64,000 nt of DNA. It comes from Acanthosepion esculentum (taxonomy: Eukaryota; Mollusca; Cephalopoda; Sepiida; Sepiidae). Location of the stretch: assembly GCA_964036315.1 (NCBI GenBank), contig OZ038487.1:58210842-58274841 (forward strand), read 5' to 3'. Each line of letters begins with the position of its first letter. The first letter of the stretch is position 1. Shown piece by piece: positions 22,070 through 34,284 of the stretch. Below the pieces are notes generated by a model that was given only the letters and a program-made list of their open reading frames with translations, made no database searches and had not been told where the DNA came from. The translations under genes and the position numbers were made by a program.

Positions 22070-24045
22070 ACGATGGGCACGAGCGGTTAGAATAAGTACC
22101 TCCACGAGATCGCTAAAAAAAAGAGCATAGCATGATGAAAAAGACGCCAAACTTGACGAAAACAAAATTTTATCGTCTAAATGTTTATGTTATTAAGAGG
22201 AAAGATCAAAGTATTTTTGGGTTATTTTTTTACATTTTTTAATCGTTTCAAACACGTCCGAAAATTTCGTTAAATTGACAGATGGCAACCATTTTTTTCC
22301 ATTTTATAAAATCAATGAAAATCTCAGTTTGAAATTCTTTTAAATATCAATTATTATTTTTTCAAAACTTATTTTACGAAAATCAGAAATTATAATGTTT
22401 ATTTAAAATATTTTGAACCAAGCTTAACTTAGCTTCTGCGCCGAAAAGATGTAATTTGAAAATAAAACAAAGCAGGTCATAAAATTTCGCGTCACTTGAC
22501 AGGTGATTAATGACATATTGACGGATTCCGTGAGGATAATTTGTTCTACGGAAGGAGAAAAGTGAAATATTTTACATTTAAGTGAACAAATTATTTACCT
22601 CGTTATTTTAAGGAAAACTTTCAGCGCTCGAATTTTTTTTGTTTTTTGTACTTAGCTTTCACCTTTACGTTTACGATGCTTCATGGAAAATATATTAGAA
22701 AGAAATTAAAATAAAACTGTTAAGAGTGAGATTACATTTCATAAGAAAGGTATCTAATTAATTTATAGGTAACTTTCTTATGAAATTTTTCAGATGTGTA
22801 CATAAAATACTATAATTTTATGTACATTTCTTACATTTTACTGTGTTATTTGTATTTCCATTCATTTTATTATTAATTTTGATATTTCATTTATGGAAAA
22901 AATGCCATAACTGAGATTAATATAAAAATAAGATCATATAAATTTCATAAGATGATACTGATACTTTTAGGTACCCTTCTCAGTTGAAATTGAAAAATCA
23001 AATAAACATCTCCACATGTGTTTCGCAAAAGTAAACGCTTTAACAGTAGAGAACAATGCTTAACTCAAATAACGCAACTTAATTGTATTCTGGTTGGTCT
23101 TCCGTACTTTATACCTAGAGCCCGATTATACACACAAAGTTACATTTCTTCATTACCGCGGATCTTCTGATTATTCAAAACGATACAATTTACAACGCAC
23201 TAAAAAAAGATCTAACTCATAAGTACATTTAGGAAACCCGATGCGGCTTTTAACTAATTTAATAATATTTTAAAAAATTAAATGTAAAAATCTATTATAA
23301 TTAAAAAATAACAAATAATTGTATTAAAAATTCATTTTTTCATCGAAATTTTTTTTTTGCTTTCAGAAAATATTTTCCATATTCATAAAAACAACTAAAA
23401 GCAAATAAAAGCATTTGAAATTAAATAATATATTTATTTTATTGCGTTTTGTATGTTACAATTCAGAGCTGATTTTCAGGTAGAGGGGAACCAATTACCC
23501 CCCGCCCCCCCCCCCCAAAAGACACGATTTGCATTCCACAAAGCCTTGTGCTTTTAACTATTGTAATCACTAAACCTGACGCGATCGATATTTTTAGCGT
23601 TTTCATAAAATGTTAGTGGGGGGAAATAAATATAAAAAAAATATTTTTGCCATGACTTTAATAAAAGAAAACATATTTATAATAATTTTGATCATCTGTG
23701 AATAGTTTCTGAATGTTTCATTAACATCCAACAATTATTTTTATTTTTGCATGATTTTCCAAATAAATGTGTGTCATACAAAAAAAACGTGGTAAAAATT
23801 GTATATGTTATTTTACTAGTTCCGGTGATACAAAGAGAAACAAGGATTTTTAAATGAAAATTCAGATTGTTCTAAAAAGAAGGAAATCTTTTTAAAATAA
23901 TTAAAATAAACTTTGATCTTTCCTCTTAATAATAACATTAATATTTAGACGATAAAATTTTCTTTTCCTCAAGTCTGGCGTCTTTTTCATTATGCTATGC
24001 TCTTTTTTTAGAGATCTCTTGGAGGTACCTAGGTTAGAACGTTCG
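22070..24045. repeat. Inverted repeat of about 130-150 bp enclosing 1.7 kb
   Basis: 22070-22215 and 23905-24045 are reverse complements: GTACCTCCACGAGATCGC with the complement of GAGATCTCTTGGAGGTAC, AAGAGCATAGCATGATGAAA with the complement of TTCATTATGCTATGCTCTT, and AAGAGGAAAGATCAAAGT with the complement of ACTTTGATCTTTCCTCTT. Either a foldback transposon with long ends or two inverted copies of one repeat next to the SINE at 24012. Confidence 0.75.
22216..23900. other. Interior of the inverted repeat, no gene
   Basis: AT-rich, A/T homopolymer-rich. A C-run lies at about 23500-23515. No frame of interest. Confidence 0.5.
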
Positions 24046-24300
24046 CTTTCTGACCCTGAGACTCGGGTTCGAATCTGGAAGGAGGTAATCTCACCATTGG
24101 AAAGTACCTGAAAGACATAGCATGGGCTGAGCATGTCAGTGAAATTGGGTAGCTGTCGATGGTTGTGCGTGACCGAGAGTTTGAGCATTCAGACTGTTGA
24201 TCACACGCTCTGTAACCCGCTTAGCATAGTTGCAATATAAATGTTGAACAAACAGAAATGTGCGTGAGCATGCGTCTGCGATAGGGATTAGCTGGCATAC
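24012..24300 (+). mobile_element. tRNA-derived SINE
   Basis: Head with ACCTAGGTTAGAACG (A-box-like) and GGGTTCGAATC (B box, 24063-24074), about 50 bp apart as in tRNA. The body runs CATTGGAAAGTACCTGAAAG, GTTGATCACACGCTCTG, CTTAGCATAGTTGCAATA, GTTGAACAAACAGAAATGTG, and matches 25478-25880. Confidence 0.7.
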
Positions 24301-24987
24301 AGTCATCCATAGTAATAATGGTAATAATATTCATTCAACTATACTATATGAATCGGAATAAAATTGTGGACTGTCGAATATGCATAAGAAATCACTGCGA
24401 CTGTCTTTAGATGCTATAATATAAATAATATTATATTGTGAAAGATAAGGTTATATTTTGACAGAGGTTGGTATATTGCAGATTAATCCAATTTATAACC
24501 ATATGGGCATAAAATGAATCTCGCTTAATTTTTATCTCCCAACTTGTTAAATAACCGCGGGTATACGCCGTGCTGGGGAACGCTGTGTAAACTCACACGT
24601 CTACCCGTTTGTATCTAGTAAAATCGCGGTGCAATAATGTACTATGGAAAGTATCCAGGCGCGCCCCAAACTAGCAGTAGTGTAATTTACGAATTAATTT
24701 AATATTTAAAAATATTTTTAAAAAGCTTGAGACGCCAAGGACATGTAATGACTTAAAAATAAATGCTCATTTCAGGAGACTTTATTATTTCCCTATTTCC
24801 AAATTTAATACACATAGAACAAATAATCTTACAAAAAAATGTAAAAATCGTTAAACACTCCCGAAAATCACGACTGTTAGGCGAGATGAATAATAGACGC
24901 GTTGATGAAGAAAGAGGGAACCTTTGATTTTACACTGAGAAGTTATGATTTACTCTTCAAGTTTTTGTTCACCGACACAGTAGTGAA
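24301..24987. other. No recognised feature
   Basis: AT-rich spacer, nothing recognised. Confidence 0.4.
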
Positions 24988-25185
24988 ATTTAACTAAGTA
25001 ATAAACAAATTAAGTATGAAATTTAAGTAAATAATAAACAAATTAAGTATGAAATTTAAGTAAATAATAAACAAATTAAGTATGAAATTTAAGTAAATAA
25101 TAAACAAATTAAGTATGAAATTTAACTAAATAATAAAGAAATTAAGTATGAAATTTAACTAAATAATAAACAAATTAAGAAACTA
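24988..25185. repeat. 33-bp minisatellite, about 6 units
   Basis: Unit AAATTAAGTATGAAATTTAA plus GTAAATAATAAAC; copies differ by one to three bases (GTAAATA / CTAAATA; AAC / AAG). Confidence 0.95.
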
Positions 25186-25477
25186 CAAAGTCGCAACTAA
25201 ATGTAATAATAATCACAACAAATAAAGTAATCCATAAAAAATAATGACTAAAAAAAGGTAACAAACAACACTCAAAATAGCTACAAATGAAGGTCCAAAA
25301 TTATTTCTACACAACAGCCTCTAGAATAATCTGAAATATAACCGTTACCGACCACTCAATTGGATAATAAAATAGATCTTCTACCCATAATGCACCATTG
25401 ACCAGCATATATAAATAGTCGAGCCAAAACAAAACACACATGGCCTGAAGATTGATTTTAAGCATGAAACAAATCGT

Positions 25478-25880
25478 CACCGTTGGGTATTGACCTAGGT
25501 GTCCACCATTATATCTACATACGCTCTATCCCTGTTATTGAGCAATTTAAACCATATATATATATCCTCTTCTATATGTGCCGTTGGAAAGTGCCTGAAA
25601 ACCATACCATGGTTTGACCGAAGCCTTGTAAGTGAAAATTGGGTAGGAGAAAACCTTTGGGAGCCGTTACAAGTGATCGTCACCGATGTGCTAGCCTTGT
25701 TCAGCCAGTTGATCACGCTAGATCACGCGCTCTTTACCAGTAACTGTAACTTAGATCCGCTCAGCATAGTTGCAGTACAAACCACAGTTGAGCTACGCGG
25801 GTGTTGAACAAACACAAATGTGCCTGAGCAGGGGTCTGCAATGGGGATCAGCTAGACTCCCTACTAGACTGGCATCCTCG
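25478..25880 (+). mobile_element. tRNA-derived SINE, second copy
   Basis: Same body as 24012-24300: GTTGGAAAGTGCCTGAAA, GTTGATCACGC, GCTCAGCATAGTTGCAGTAC, GTGTTGAACAAACACAAATG, TGAGCAGGGGTCTGCAATGG. The head is degraded and a short (TA) run lies at 25554-25565. Confidence 0.65.
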
Positions 25881-26640
25881 GATACGAGTCGCCGCTTTTA
25901 AGCGAATGCCTGGTTGTCTTTTTTCTTCCCGGTTTCGTCTTGTTTACGATTTTTGAGTGCTTCAGTTTCGAACATCAAATCGTGATAAATCGATTCTGCC
26001 TCGCAATAGACCTGAGGTTTAATTCCTAGCCGCCTACGATTCATTTTGTATCGATTCTTTCGAAAAATACAGACTGCGCGTTGAATGGAGCTAAACCAGC
26101 AGTGAAATAAACAATTTGAAAATTTCCTCTTTAATAATCAAAATAGACCGCTTAAAATATTTTTACGTATACAAAAAATACGTATACAAAATAAATTTTA
26201 ATTTTAAGCACATAATAAAAATCGTGATGGAGCTTAGGAAGATATCTCTACTAAGTCATAATGATCACTCCCCCACCATACATTTTTTCCACTGAGGTTC
26301 ATCCAATAGAAGGCCTAAGAGTAGGTCCAGGTTTAGATGAAGAAAGGTCTTAGGCTTTCCACTTCTGACGCCCCTCAAAAACCCCATTCCCACAAGTAGA
26401 GGAAAATGGAGGAGTGTTAAACAATCTGAGTAAAACCGAGAATGATTACGGGTGTTTCAAATTACTGAAGGATTATTTAGTATCTCCAATGCGTTATAAC
26501 AATATGACTAAGAAAGCCCTATGGTAGTGTCAAAACTGGAGGTGCCTGGCGGTCCCTTACATTTTGAGGCCATAGACTTCAGCCTGCTAAGCCTATAGGT
26601 AAATCCGGCACTGCCTAAGAGGCATTCAAAATAGAGGGAA
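25881..26640. other. No gene; possible transposon end near 26570-26610
   Basis: The minus strand near 26610-26560 reads GTGCCGGATTTACCTATAGG followed by CTTAGCAGGCTGAAG, which resembles an end of some hAT-like elements; this is only an impression. Otherwise nothing recognised. Confidence 0.3.
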
Positions 26641-26654
26641 ACAGAATGAGGTTG

Positions 26655-27122
26655 TCGCATTTAGCTCCTCCTCAGTTTCTTAATCCTTCAACAGGGGTCT
26701 CTCTCCCCCCTGGCTATAAATACTGACTTACCCTTCTCTCTCCCTCTCCCTCTTTCGACTTAGGCATTGGGCCGCTACCTCGCGCGGAGGCGAGGTAAAA
26801 TCTCTCTTTTTCCACTTAGGCCAATAGGTGACCTCTCACAGATACAGCGTTTCCCAATATTCTGGGAACGCGCTAAGAACAATACACGTACGTACGAACA
26901 CTTACAACACGCACACATAATTTCTCCATACAAACTCTATGTAATAGCCCATGTCTATATAATGTGATATATTTGTTTACCTATATATATCGGTCGTTTT
27001 TGTTTTCTTTGCCTTCTTTGGACTTAAATAAAATCCGACATTCTCATGTAGCTGGACCGGCCAGCAGGAAATTTTAACCTTCTGATATCTCTTCACATCT
27101 TCACCCCCACGGTCCGCTACAA
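26655..27122 (+). promoter_or_regulatory. Candidate solo LTR (TATA box and polyadenylation signal)
   Basis: TATA-like CTATAAATACTGAC at about 26715, a transcript-like stretch, an AATAAA at 27027 and an end near CACGGTCCGCTACA. Spacing resembles U3-R-U5 of an LTR. Borders and target duplication are not certain. No internal retroviral-type coding follows. Confidence 0.35.
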
Positions 27123-27655
27123 GGTGTGTGATATGACTATAAGAGGAGAAAATAGATAGTGAAGCATTATGGGGATATCATCGATAGATAACGATTGACA
27201 GGAAAAGTTGAGATTATGGTATTCGGGGAAGTATACATTTTGTTACACATACGAGCCGTTTTTGGAAAGAAGCTTTATTACCAAAGGAATGCATAGAGGA
27301 TGACGATGATTCAACTCTGTGGATGTAGCATGGCGGGTTTTGGCTGCAAACAGGTGGCACTATCTCTAGTGAAACAAACTCATTTGAACATTTGCCGTGG
27401 GAGTAGAGATAAACATGCAACATCGCGACTGGGTGCAACTGGGTGTAGGGTGGAAAATAAGAACATCCCCCAAAAGGCCGCGTAAAACGATTCTGAACTG
27501 TGCTAAGTGAAGAGTATGCAGCTCCAGCCCACATGTAGGAGCAACACTTCATCGTTTGGTCTGAATTAAAACACGGCAGAAGGAGTTACGTAATTTCTGG
27601 AGTCTTACAAGGAGCCGAACAATTTCCCAACATCTTTAGCAATGGATCGTATATA
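27123..27655. other. No recognised gene
   Basis: The 112-codon minus-strand frame 27214-27552 and its plus-strand partner are not recognised. Confidence 0.4.
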
Positions 27656-27659
27656 CCGG

Positions 27660-28007
27660 GTTTAACAGCAAAATTGTCCAAATCGTATAACAGAAATATT
27701 GTCCAAATCGTGCAACAGCAAAATTGTCCAAATCGTATAACAGCAAAATTGTCCAAATTGTGCAACAGCAAAATTGTCCAAATCGTGTAACAGCAAAATT
27801 GTCCAAATCGTGCAACAGCAAAATTGTCCAAATCGTGCAACAGCAAAATTGTCCAAATCGTGTAACAGCAAAATTGTCCAAATCGTGCAACAGCAAAATT
27901 GTCCAAATCGTGCAACAGCAAAATTGTCCAAATCGTGTAACAGCAAAATTGTCCAGATCGTGCAACAGCAAAATTGTCCAAATCGTGTAACAGCAAAATT
28001 GTCCATT
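27660..28007. repeat. 25-bp satellite, about 14 units
   Basis: Unit CAGCAAAATTGTCCAAATCG plus TGCAA or TGTAA, tandem from about 27664 with very few changes. Open frames in all registers are due to the repeat. The same unit occurs singly at the edges of other repeats in this window: 39358-39400 (two degenerate units), 43825-43855 (one, inverted) and 29395-29440 (degenerate, inverted). Confidence 0.97.
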
Positions 28008-28548
28008 CCACAAAAGGTTTAATATCTAAAAAAAAAAAACACTAAACTAATTGAGTTTCTTTTTTCCAGGTTTCCGGAAGAGACCTTCAGCGATCTTGAC
28101 ACCATTTGTCATAAGAATCACCGAAAAACATTTTAAGTTATTCTGCTAGAAAGAGAACAGGATAAAATGGTTTTGTGTCAGACCCACTGTCTTCCCAACT
28201 GAGTAATGGTTAGAAGAAAATGATCATTCAGGCCTTCAGTAATGGTACCAACATTCATACTCTGGCTTCCACCTTCAAAGTCTATTTAAAAAAAAACCAT
28301 CAAGAGAAGGGTGAATAAGTTTAAAAAAGAGGGAATATTAAAGAGGAAAACTTAGAGCTAAAGAGACCAATTAGAAAAGATATAAATCAATCTGGAAGAC
28401 ATTTGGCACATGAGAGAGTAGTTTCAGCTATGACAGTCCAGAGCAGTAAAAAAAAAAAAGAAAGATTGGAAACGTGTGAGTCACACCAGGACAGAAAGTT
28501 AGAAGATTAGAGAGGGCGATGCTTATCTTGAAATAGTTGTAAAAGTAT
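28008..28548 (+). pseudogene. Tc1-type transposase N-terminus, copy A
   Basis: Matches 43273-43855 on the opposite strand. The conceptual product contains QAFSNGTNIHTLASTFKVY, then a broken KRRVNKF-like helix, i.e. the first helix-turn-helix of a Tc1/IS630-type transposase. Stops and indels are abundant and no catalytic part exists. It lies between the 25-bp satellite and (TA)n. Confidence 0.6.
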
Positions 28549-28552
28549 CCTG

Positions 28553-28556
<4 letters not shown>

Positions 28557-28620
<64 letters not shown>
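28557..28620. repeat. (TA)n microsatellite
   Basis: About 64 bp of TA. Confidence 0.98.
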
Positions 28621-28624
<4 letters not shown>

Positions 28625-29060
28625 GATTTACGAGGCTGGCATGATATCCACCTCACGTACAATAAACACCAGACAGGGTTTCTTTAATATATCAACATTC
28701 CTAGCATGATTAATGCTATGTCAAACGTACCGATAAACTATAGTTTTAAGTAGGTCCCCCCATTTCCACTTAGGATAAAATCTCTTCCCTGGGAGCAGGT
28801 TTTCGCAGCGCTGCCCACGCGGCGCCAGCGTATCTGAATCCAAGAAAGAATACTCTGACTTTAGAATTTCAGTTTTTCTGTTTCTGACTAGTCCTGTATA
28901 TATCATCTCTTCATTTAACTTAAATTTAATATAAATATGTCTCCATTAACCATGTCCTGAAGAAGGTCTATTTGACCGAAACGTCTGACGTCGACAGAAA
29001 AACAAAAAAACAAAACAAAAAAAAAACAAAAACAAAAACAAAATAAAAAACAGTAAACTC
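28621..29060 (+). mobile_element. PLE-like tail with hammerhead-like motif
   Basis: A non-coding stretch starting at (TA)n and carrying the complete hammerhead-like fold at 28953-28996, then an AC-rich A-run (29000-29050) and another (TA)n. No coding remnant. Assigned to PLE by the motif and by flanking (TA)n only. Confidence 0.4.
28953..28996 (+). ncRNA. Hammerhead ribozyme-like motif, all three stems pair
   Basis: TGTC (28953-28956) pairs with GACA (28993-28996) as stem I. CTGAAGA (28957-28963) is a valid core because the fifth position is free. One extra A (28964). Stem II GGTC/GACC with loop TATTT. GAAA (28978-28981). Stem III ACGT/ACGT with loop CTG. The predicted cleavage site is after C at 28992 (GUC). 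The extra A before stem II is the only departure from the consensus. Confidence 0.6.
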
Positions 29061-29096
29061 ACATATTCGGATTTTGCTTTGTCTTTTCCACATTTT

Positions 29097-29099
<3 letters not shown>

Positions 29100-29158
<59 letters not shown>
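29100..29158. repeat. (TA)n microsatellite
   Basis: About 58 bp of TA. Confidence 0.98.
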
Positions 29159-29161
<3 letters not shown>

Positions 29162-29164
29162 AAC

Positions 29165-29480
29165 TTTGTTTCAATCCTTCACGAGCTTCCGATCTTTAGC
29201 GATGATTAATTAATGAGGAACATGTCATTTTCGTTTATGATCGATTTCATCACCATTCTTCTGTTAAGTTTGGAGAATAATTATACATTCTTATTGCTCA
29301 AAGTAGAGTCGAATTGTGTTATAATAACCACGGAGAATTCCAGCAAGTTATCTTTAATCACTTCTAAGACGCAACAGTCCAAAGATTCATCTAACAAATG
29401 GACATTTTTTGCAGTTACACGATCTGGAAAATTCTTTCTGTTACACTCGGTATATCTGAGTTCCACTTGAAGTAAGTAAA
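29165..29480 (-). mobile_element. MITE-like repeat, copy 1
   Basis: Reverse complement of 39355-39590: ATCGATTTCATCACC, GAATAATTATACATTCTTATTG, and GTTACACGATCTGGAAAATT near one end. That end carries the 25-bp unit of the 27660 satellite, so it probably belongs to the same Tc1-type family. Confidence 0.6.
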
Positions 29481-29835
29481 TCTCAATATTTGTCGTTCCC
29501 TTGCGCGAAGTAGCCACTATGAAATAAGGAAGCCCCCGAGCATCAAAAATTGATTCAAAGAGGGAAAACTGATTCAGGTCAATATATTGAACCAGTCTTT
29601 TTAGGTCGGAGGATTCCGATTTTTCTGTTTATGTGGAATAAATGTATTTTATTAAGATTTCTTTGGAAAATTAAATCTTTTGAAAAACGCAATAGAATAA
29701 AATCTTTCTTGAACTAGAATAAAATGAATAAGAACATCGATCTGCATCATCTGCCTATATTTCTGAGATGAGGTATTTACACTATTTACACTATTTACAT
29801 TGTTCGGACTGGTGTTCTCGTCATTATTGTAATAT

Positions 29836-29879
29836 ACACGACGTTTCGGCCATTGCATGCGCTGGTCTTCTTCAGATGA
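29836..29879 (-). ncRNA. Hammerhead-like motif, minus strand
   Basis: CTGAAGA, an extra A, GACC...GGCC (three of four pairs), GAAACGTC. Stem I pairs weakly (CAT with GTG, one wobble). Confidence 0.4.
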
Positions 29880-30167
29880 TATACATTGGAATTCGTAACG
29901 AACCCTTTATTTAGCCAACTGGGGTAAATTGTTCTCCCCAAGGACATATGACCTAGTGGATAAAAACGTTGGTTAGAGTTATCCAGTGATTTGACCCAAA
30001 GAGTTGTGAGTTCAATACTTGGCCACAACAGAGGTGGACAAAACCTTGGAGAGCTGACTTACTTAAGGGAAACTAACTGAAACTGAGCCATTCAAAAATG
30101 ACGCTGAACTAGTACAATCTATCCTAGCAGACTAAATATAGGGTTCGGTTCGAAATTCTAACGTATA

Positions 30168-30211
30168 TCACCTGAAGAAGGCCGGAGTGTACAACGGCTG
30201 AAACGTCGTGA
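30168..30211 (+). ncRNA. Hammerhead ribozyme-like motif
   Basis: TCAC (30168-30171) pairs with GTGA (30208-30211). CTGAAGA (30172-30178), extra A, stem II GGCCG/CGGCT (one G-U), GAAAC (30200-30204), GTC. The stem III is the self-complementary ACGT, as in minimal type I hammerheads of newt satellite and PLE type that act as dimers. Confidence 0.55.
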
Positions 30212-30349
30212 ATATGACAATAGTCAGAACAATGTAAACAGTGTAAATATTTTAAAAGATTATATACTTGTGGTGAGATTATTAATAAATTTCACGTTTT
30301 ATTTTTTATCTCAATTTAGGCCCAATCTTTTTCGCAATCACATTTTCGT

Positions 30350-30612
30350 TTAGTTTGAACTCAGTCCGTACGCGATACATGCTTAGAAGATCATGTATCT
30401 TTCGATACATGAGAGACGAGGCAGATTTTTTCCCGCAGTAGGTTGCCATTTCTTTCTGCAGTAGCTGGGGGAGGGGGAAGAAGAGGATTTATATCTTTAC
30501 TAAGGGTATTAGCACGTAAGTGAATGTAACGGATTAGATTGGAATTCGAACTCGGCTCTCCGATTCCTCAATCCGAACTGCTATCCATTACTCCACTGTG
30601 CCCCCCTTCCCC
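30350..30612 (-). mobile_element. tRNA-derived SINE
   Basis: Minus strand: GCACAGTGGAGTAATGGATA (A-box region), AGTTCGAATTCC (B box), ACTTACGTGCTAATACCCTT, then GAAATGGCAACCTACTGC and a 3' end with TCGAAAGATACATGATC. Nearly the same as 61764-62060. Confidence 0.75.
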
Positions 30613-30724
30613 TGTGCTGGATTTGCAACCATGGAGAGATACCCCACCACCACGCAGTATAAAAGGTGTTCTTTTTGTGATAATTGTGTTGCCATAATGG
30701 TTTTGTCATAATATTTTAAAAAGA

Positions 30725-30860
30725 TCTGTCTATATTTCTCAGATAGGGTATTGTAACCATTTACATTGTTCGGACTGCTGTTCTCGTCTTGATGATGAAG
30801 AGAAAGATGAGGACAACAGTCCGAACAATGTAAATAGTGTAAATAGTACCCATCCATATG
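30725..30860. repeat. Tight fold-back of a PLE-tail segment
   Basis: TTTACATTGTTCGGACTGCTGTTCTCGTCTT-like left arm (about 30757-30790; given here only as a landmark in part: TTCGGACTGCTG) and its reverse complement CAGTCCGAACAATGTAAA (30823-30840) are separated by about 30 bases. Confidence 0.7.
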
Positions 30861-31299
30861 TTGCAAATATGACGCAGCAAATATATCATGGAACTGTGGA
30901 CAGACATTTTTTTTATCAACAGTGTAGATTTTCACTTATTTCATATTATGAATTATTTGTTTTCTGGTTAGCGATTTGAAAAAAATAGTATTAATCAAAT
31001 TAAAATCAGAAACATTTTTCATAGCAGAATCGACAATTTAGCCGCAAGGTGGTGTCAATTAAAACTAAAATAAAAAATAAACACGCTAGGTAAAATATTT
31101 TTTGAGTAAATAGCGATGTCTAGAATTTATATGAATAAATGGTTTGAGTGAAGAAACTACTGGTAAATTGATGCCTACGTGTTGAAAAGTCATAGGCCCG
31201 ACCCACATCTCAAAATCTGACCAGATAGCGAAAAAATTATTTTTGACAACCCTTCTTAGTCAGGATGATAACCTTTCAGCTCAGGATAATAATTTCTTT
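30861..31299. other. No recognised gene
   Basis: AT-rich; probably the flank or inverted end of the Tc1-type relic to its right. Confidence 0.35.
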
Positions 31300-31829
31300 A
31301 TAAAGACACATTTCTTTAACTGTTGGCACCATATTCTACTCTTCAAAAGACATACTAGAAGCTCGTCAGAGATACCGCCTGTAGTTCTTCCCAAAAATCT
31401 CAAGTTTGTTCTTTAAAATTTTGCCAGAACTTTTCTAGCTTATTAATTTGAGCTTCTTGTATAGTTGAGCCTAGCTTGCTTGGGATTTTTCGTAAGCAGT
31501 GACATGTTTTTAGGCACTCTGTCATAAAAACCAGTATTGTTCAGATTTCGTCGCACTGTAGATGTAAGCTCACTGGTCAGAGAGTCTTTGAGAACCGTAG
31601 ACATCACAGCAGGATTCACCTGGCCTTGCCGAAATAGATGTCTAATAGATTCTTGGAGGTAATTTTCGCGATGCCTTCATACTAAAGTCCTTCCATTTAT
31701 AAATAATTGGTCGCCCGATGGGGACGTGTACGCCAAATAGTTTTGATAGTTTTTATATCCTTTCTCATCATTATTGGCTTCAATTATGCGATATTTTAAA
31801 GATTCAGGAAATTCTTTTGATCTTATCAT
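31300..31829 (-). pseudogene. Tc1-type transposase N-terminal half, broken
   Basis: From an ATG at 31829 (minus) the product reads, with frame changes, PESLKYRIIEANNDEKGYKN, GRPIIYKWKD, STVLKDSLTSELTSTVRRNL, NNTGFYDRVPKNMSLLTKNP, KQARLNY. This is the paired helix-turn-helix region and linker of a Tc1-like transposase (the GLYGRVxRKKPLLxxxNxKARL block is diagnostic). The catalytic half is missing or unreadable after about 31330. Confidence 0.7.
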
Positions 31830-32192
31830 TTTTTTTTAAAATTTCGTCTCCATCTTCACACTTTTGCATACGTAATAAGTTCTACTGGATGGTCACAGTA
31901 TACACAGCTTACCAAAACAATGAACACGTGTTATTTTTATTTTTACACTTGCACAAAAAATTGTTAGAACTGGCAAAAACCAAAAATACGGAGTATAAAT
32001 GTAAGGGTACACTTATTTTTGTACATCAATTTTTAAATACTTTTTTTAAACCAGCTTCATAAAATACTTTTAAGGTGATTATAATTCGTTTAATAAAGGT
32101 TTTTCTTAATGTATATATGGATTTGTTGATTATCTGTAAAAAAGAGACAATTTTTAAAATACTATTTTAGGGCTTCACTTCTTTTGCGCAGC

Positions 32193-32193
<1 letters not shown>
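31830..32193. other. No gene; possible Tc1 flank
   Basis: Contains GGTACACTTATTTTTGTACATC (31997-32028 region), reminiscent of the end sequences of some Tc1-type elements, but no partner was found. Confidence 0.3.
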
Positions 32194-32267
<74 letters not shown>

Positions 32268-32292
32268 ATTTGTGTGTGTGTATGTGTGTGTG
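32194..32292. repeat. (TA)n-(TG)n microsatellite
   Basis: (TA)n to 32253, then imperfect (TG)n. Confidence 0.97.
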
Positions 32293-32492
32293 AAGAGTAT
32301 GAAATTACAGATCAACACTGCATGTTAACTAGAAGTTTTGCATCTTATCGCTTGAGACGTGAAGCTGCTATTCCCCATAGAATTTTGATCTCTATATTAA
32401 GACTGTATCAATGAACACTCTCTTCCCAATATAGAGCGTTTTCCCTCCAAAACTACAGCAAATTATAAACAAACTTACTTTGTCTCTCTCTC

Positions 32493-34035
<1,543 letters not shown>

Positions 34036-34238
34036 CCTAATGAGCCATAATAAATCCTACTTAGCGTATTGACCTCTCTTCGTTTTAACTTATTACTCGC
34101 TGTTTTTTTCCCTTGGACCAGGAATTTAAGGTACTGGAAGATTTCTTTCGTCCTGTTCGATGGGTTGTGGTTCTTTCTTTTTTTTTCCTCGGGTGCCAAT
34201 TTGTTAGAAAATTGTGCTACCCAAATCTTTCGCCCACT

Positions 34239-34241
<3 letters not shown>

Positions 34242-34280
<39 letters not shown>
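34242..34280. repeat. (TA)n microsatellite
   Basis: About 38 bp of TA at the outer end of a PLE tail. Confidence 0.97.

Positions 34281-34284
<4 letters not shown>

Larger units (their letters stand above)
29775..30255. mobile_element. Two PLE-like tails in inverted orientation around a 220-bp spacer
   Basis: 29775-29910 is the reverse complement of 30140-30255 (GATATACRTTRGAATTYG, TTACATTGTTCKGACT). The same tail recurs at 43021-43110 (+), 59459-59735 (-), 61151-61340 (-) and in part at 30740-30850. The spacer 29920-30140 has a tRNA-like GAGTTCAATACTTGG but no clear A box. Confidence 0.65.

Noticed and set aside
27586..28022. CRISPR-like array at the 25-bp repeat
   Set aside because: Units are contiguous without unique spacers, and all other evidence is eukaryotic. 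It is a satellite.
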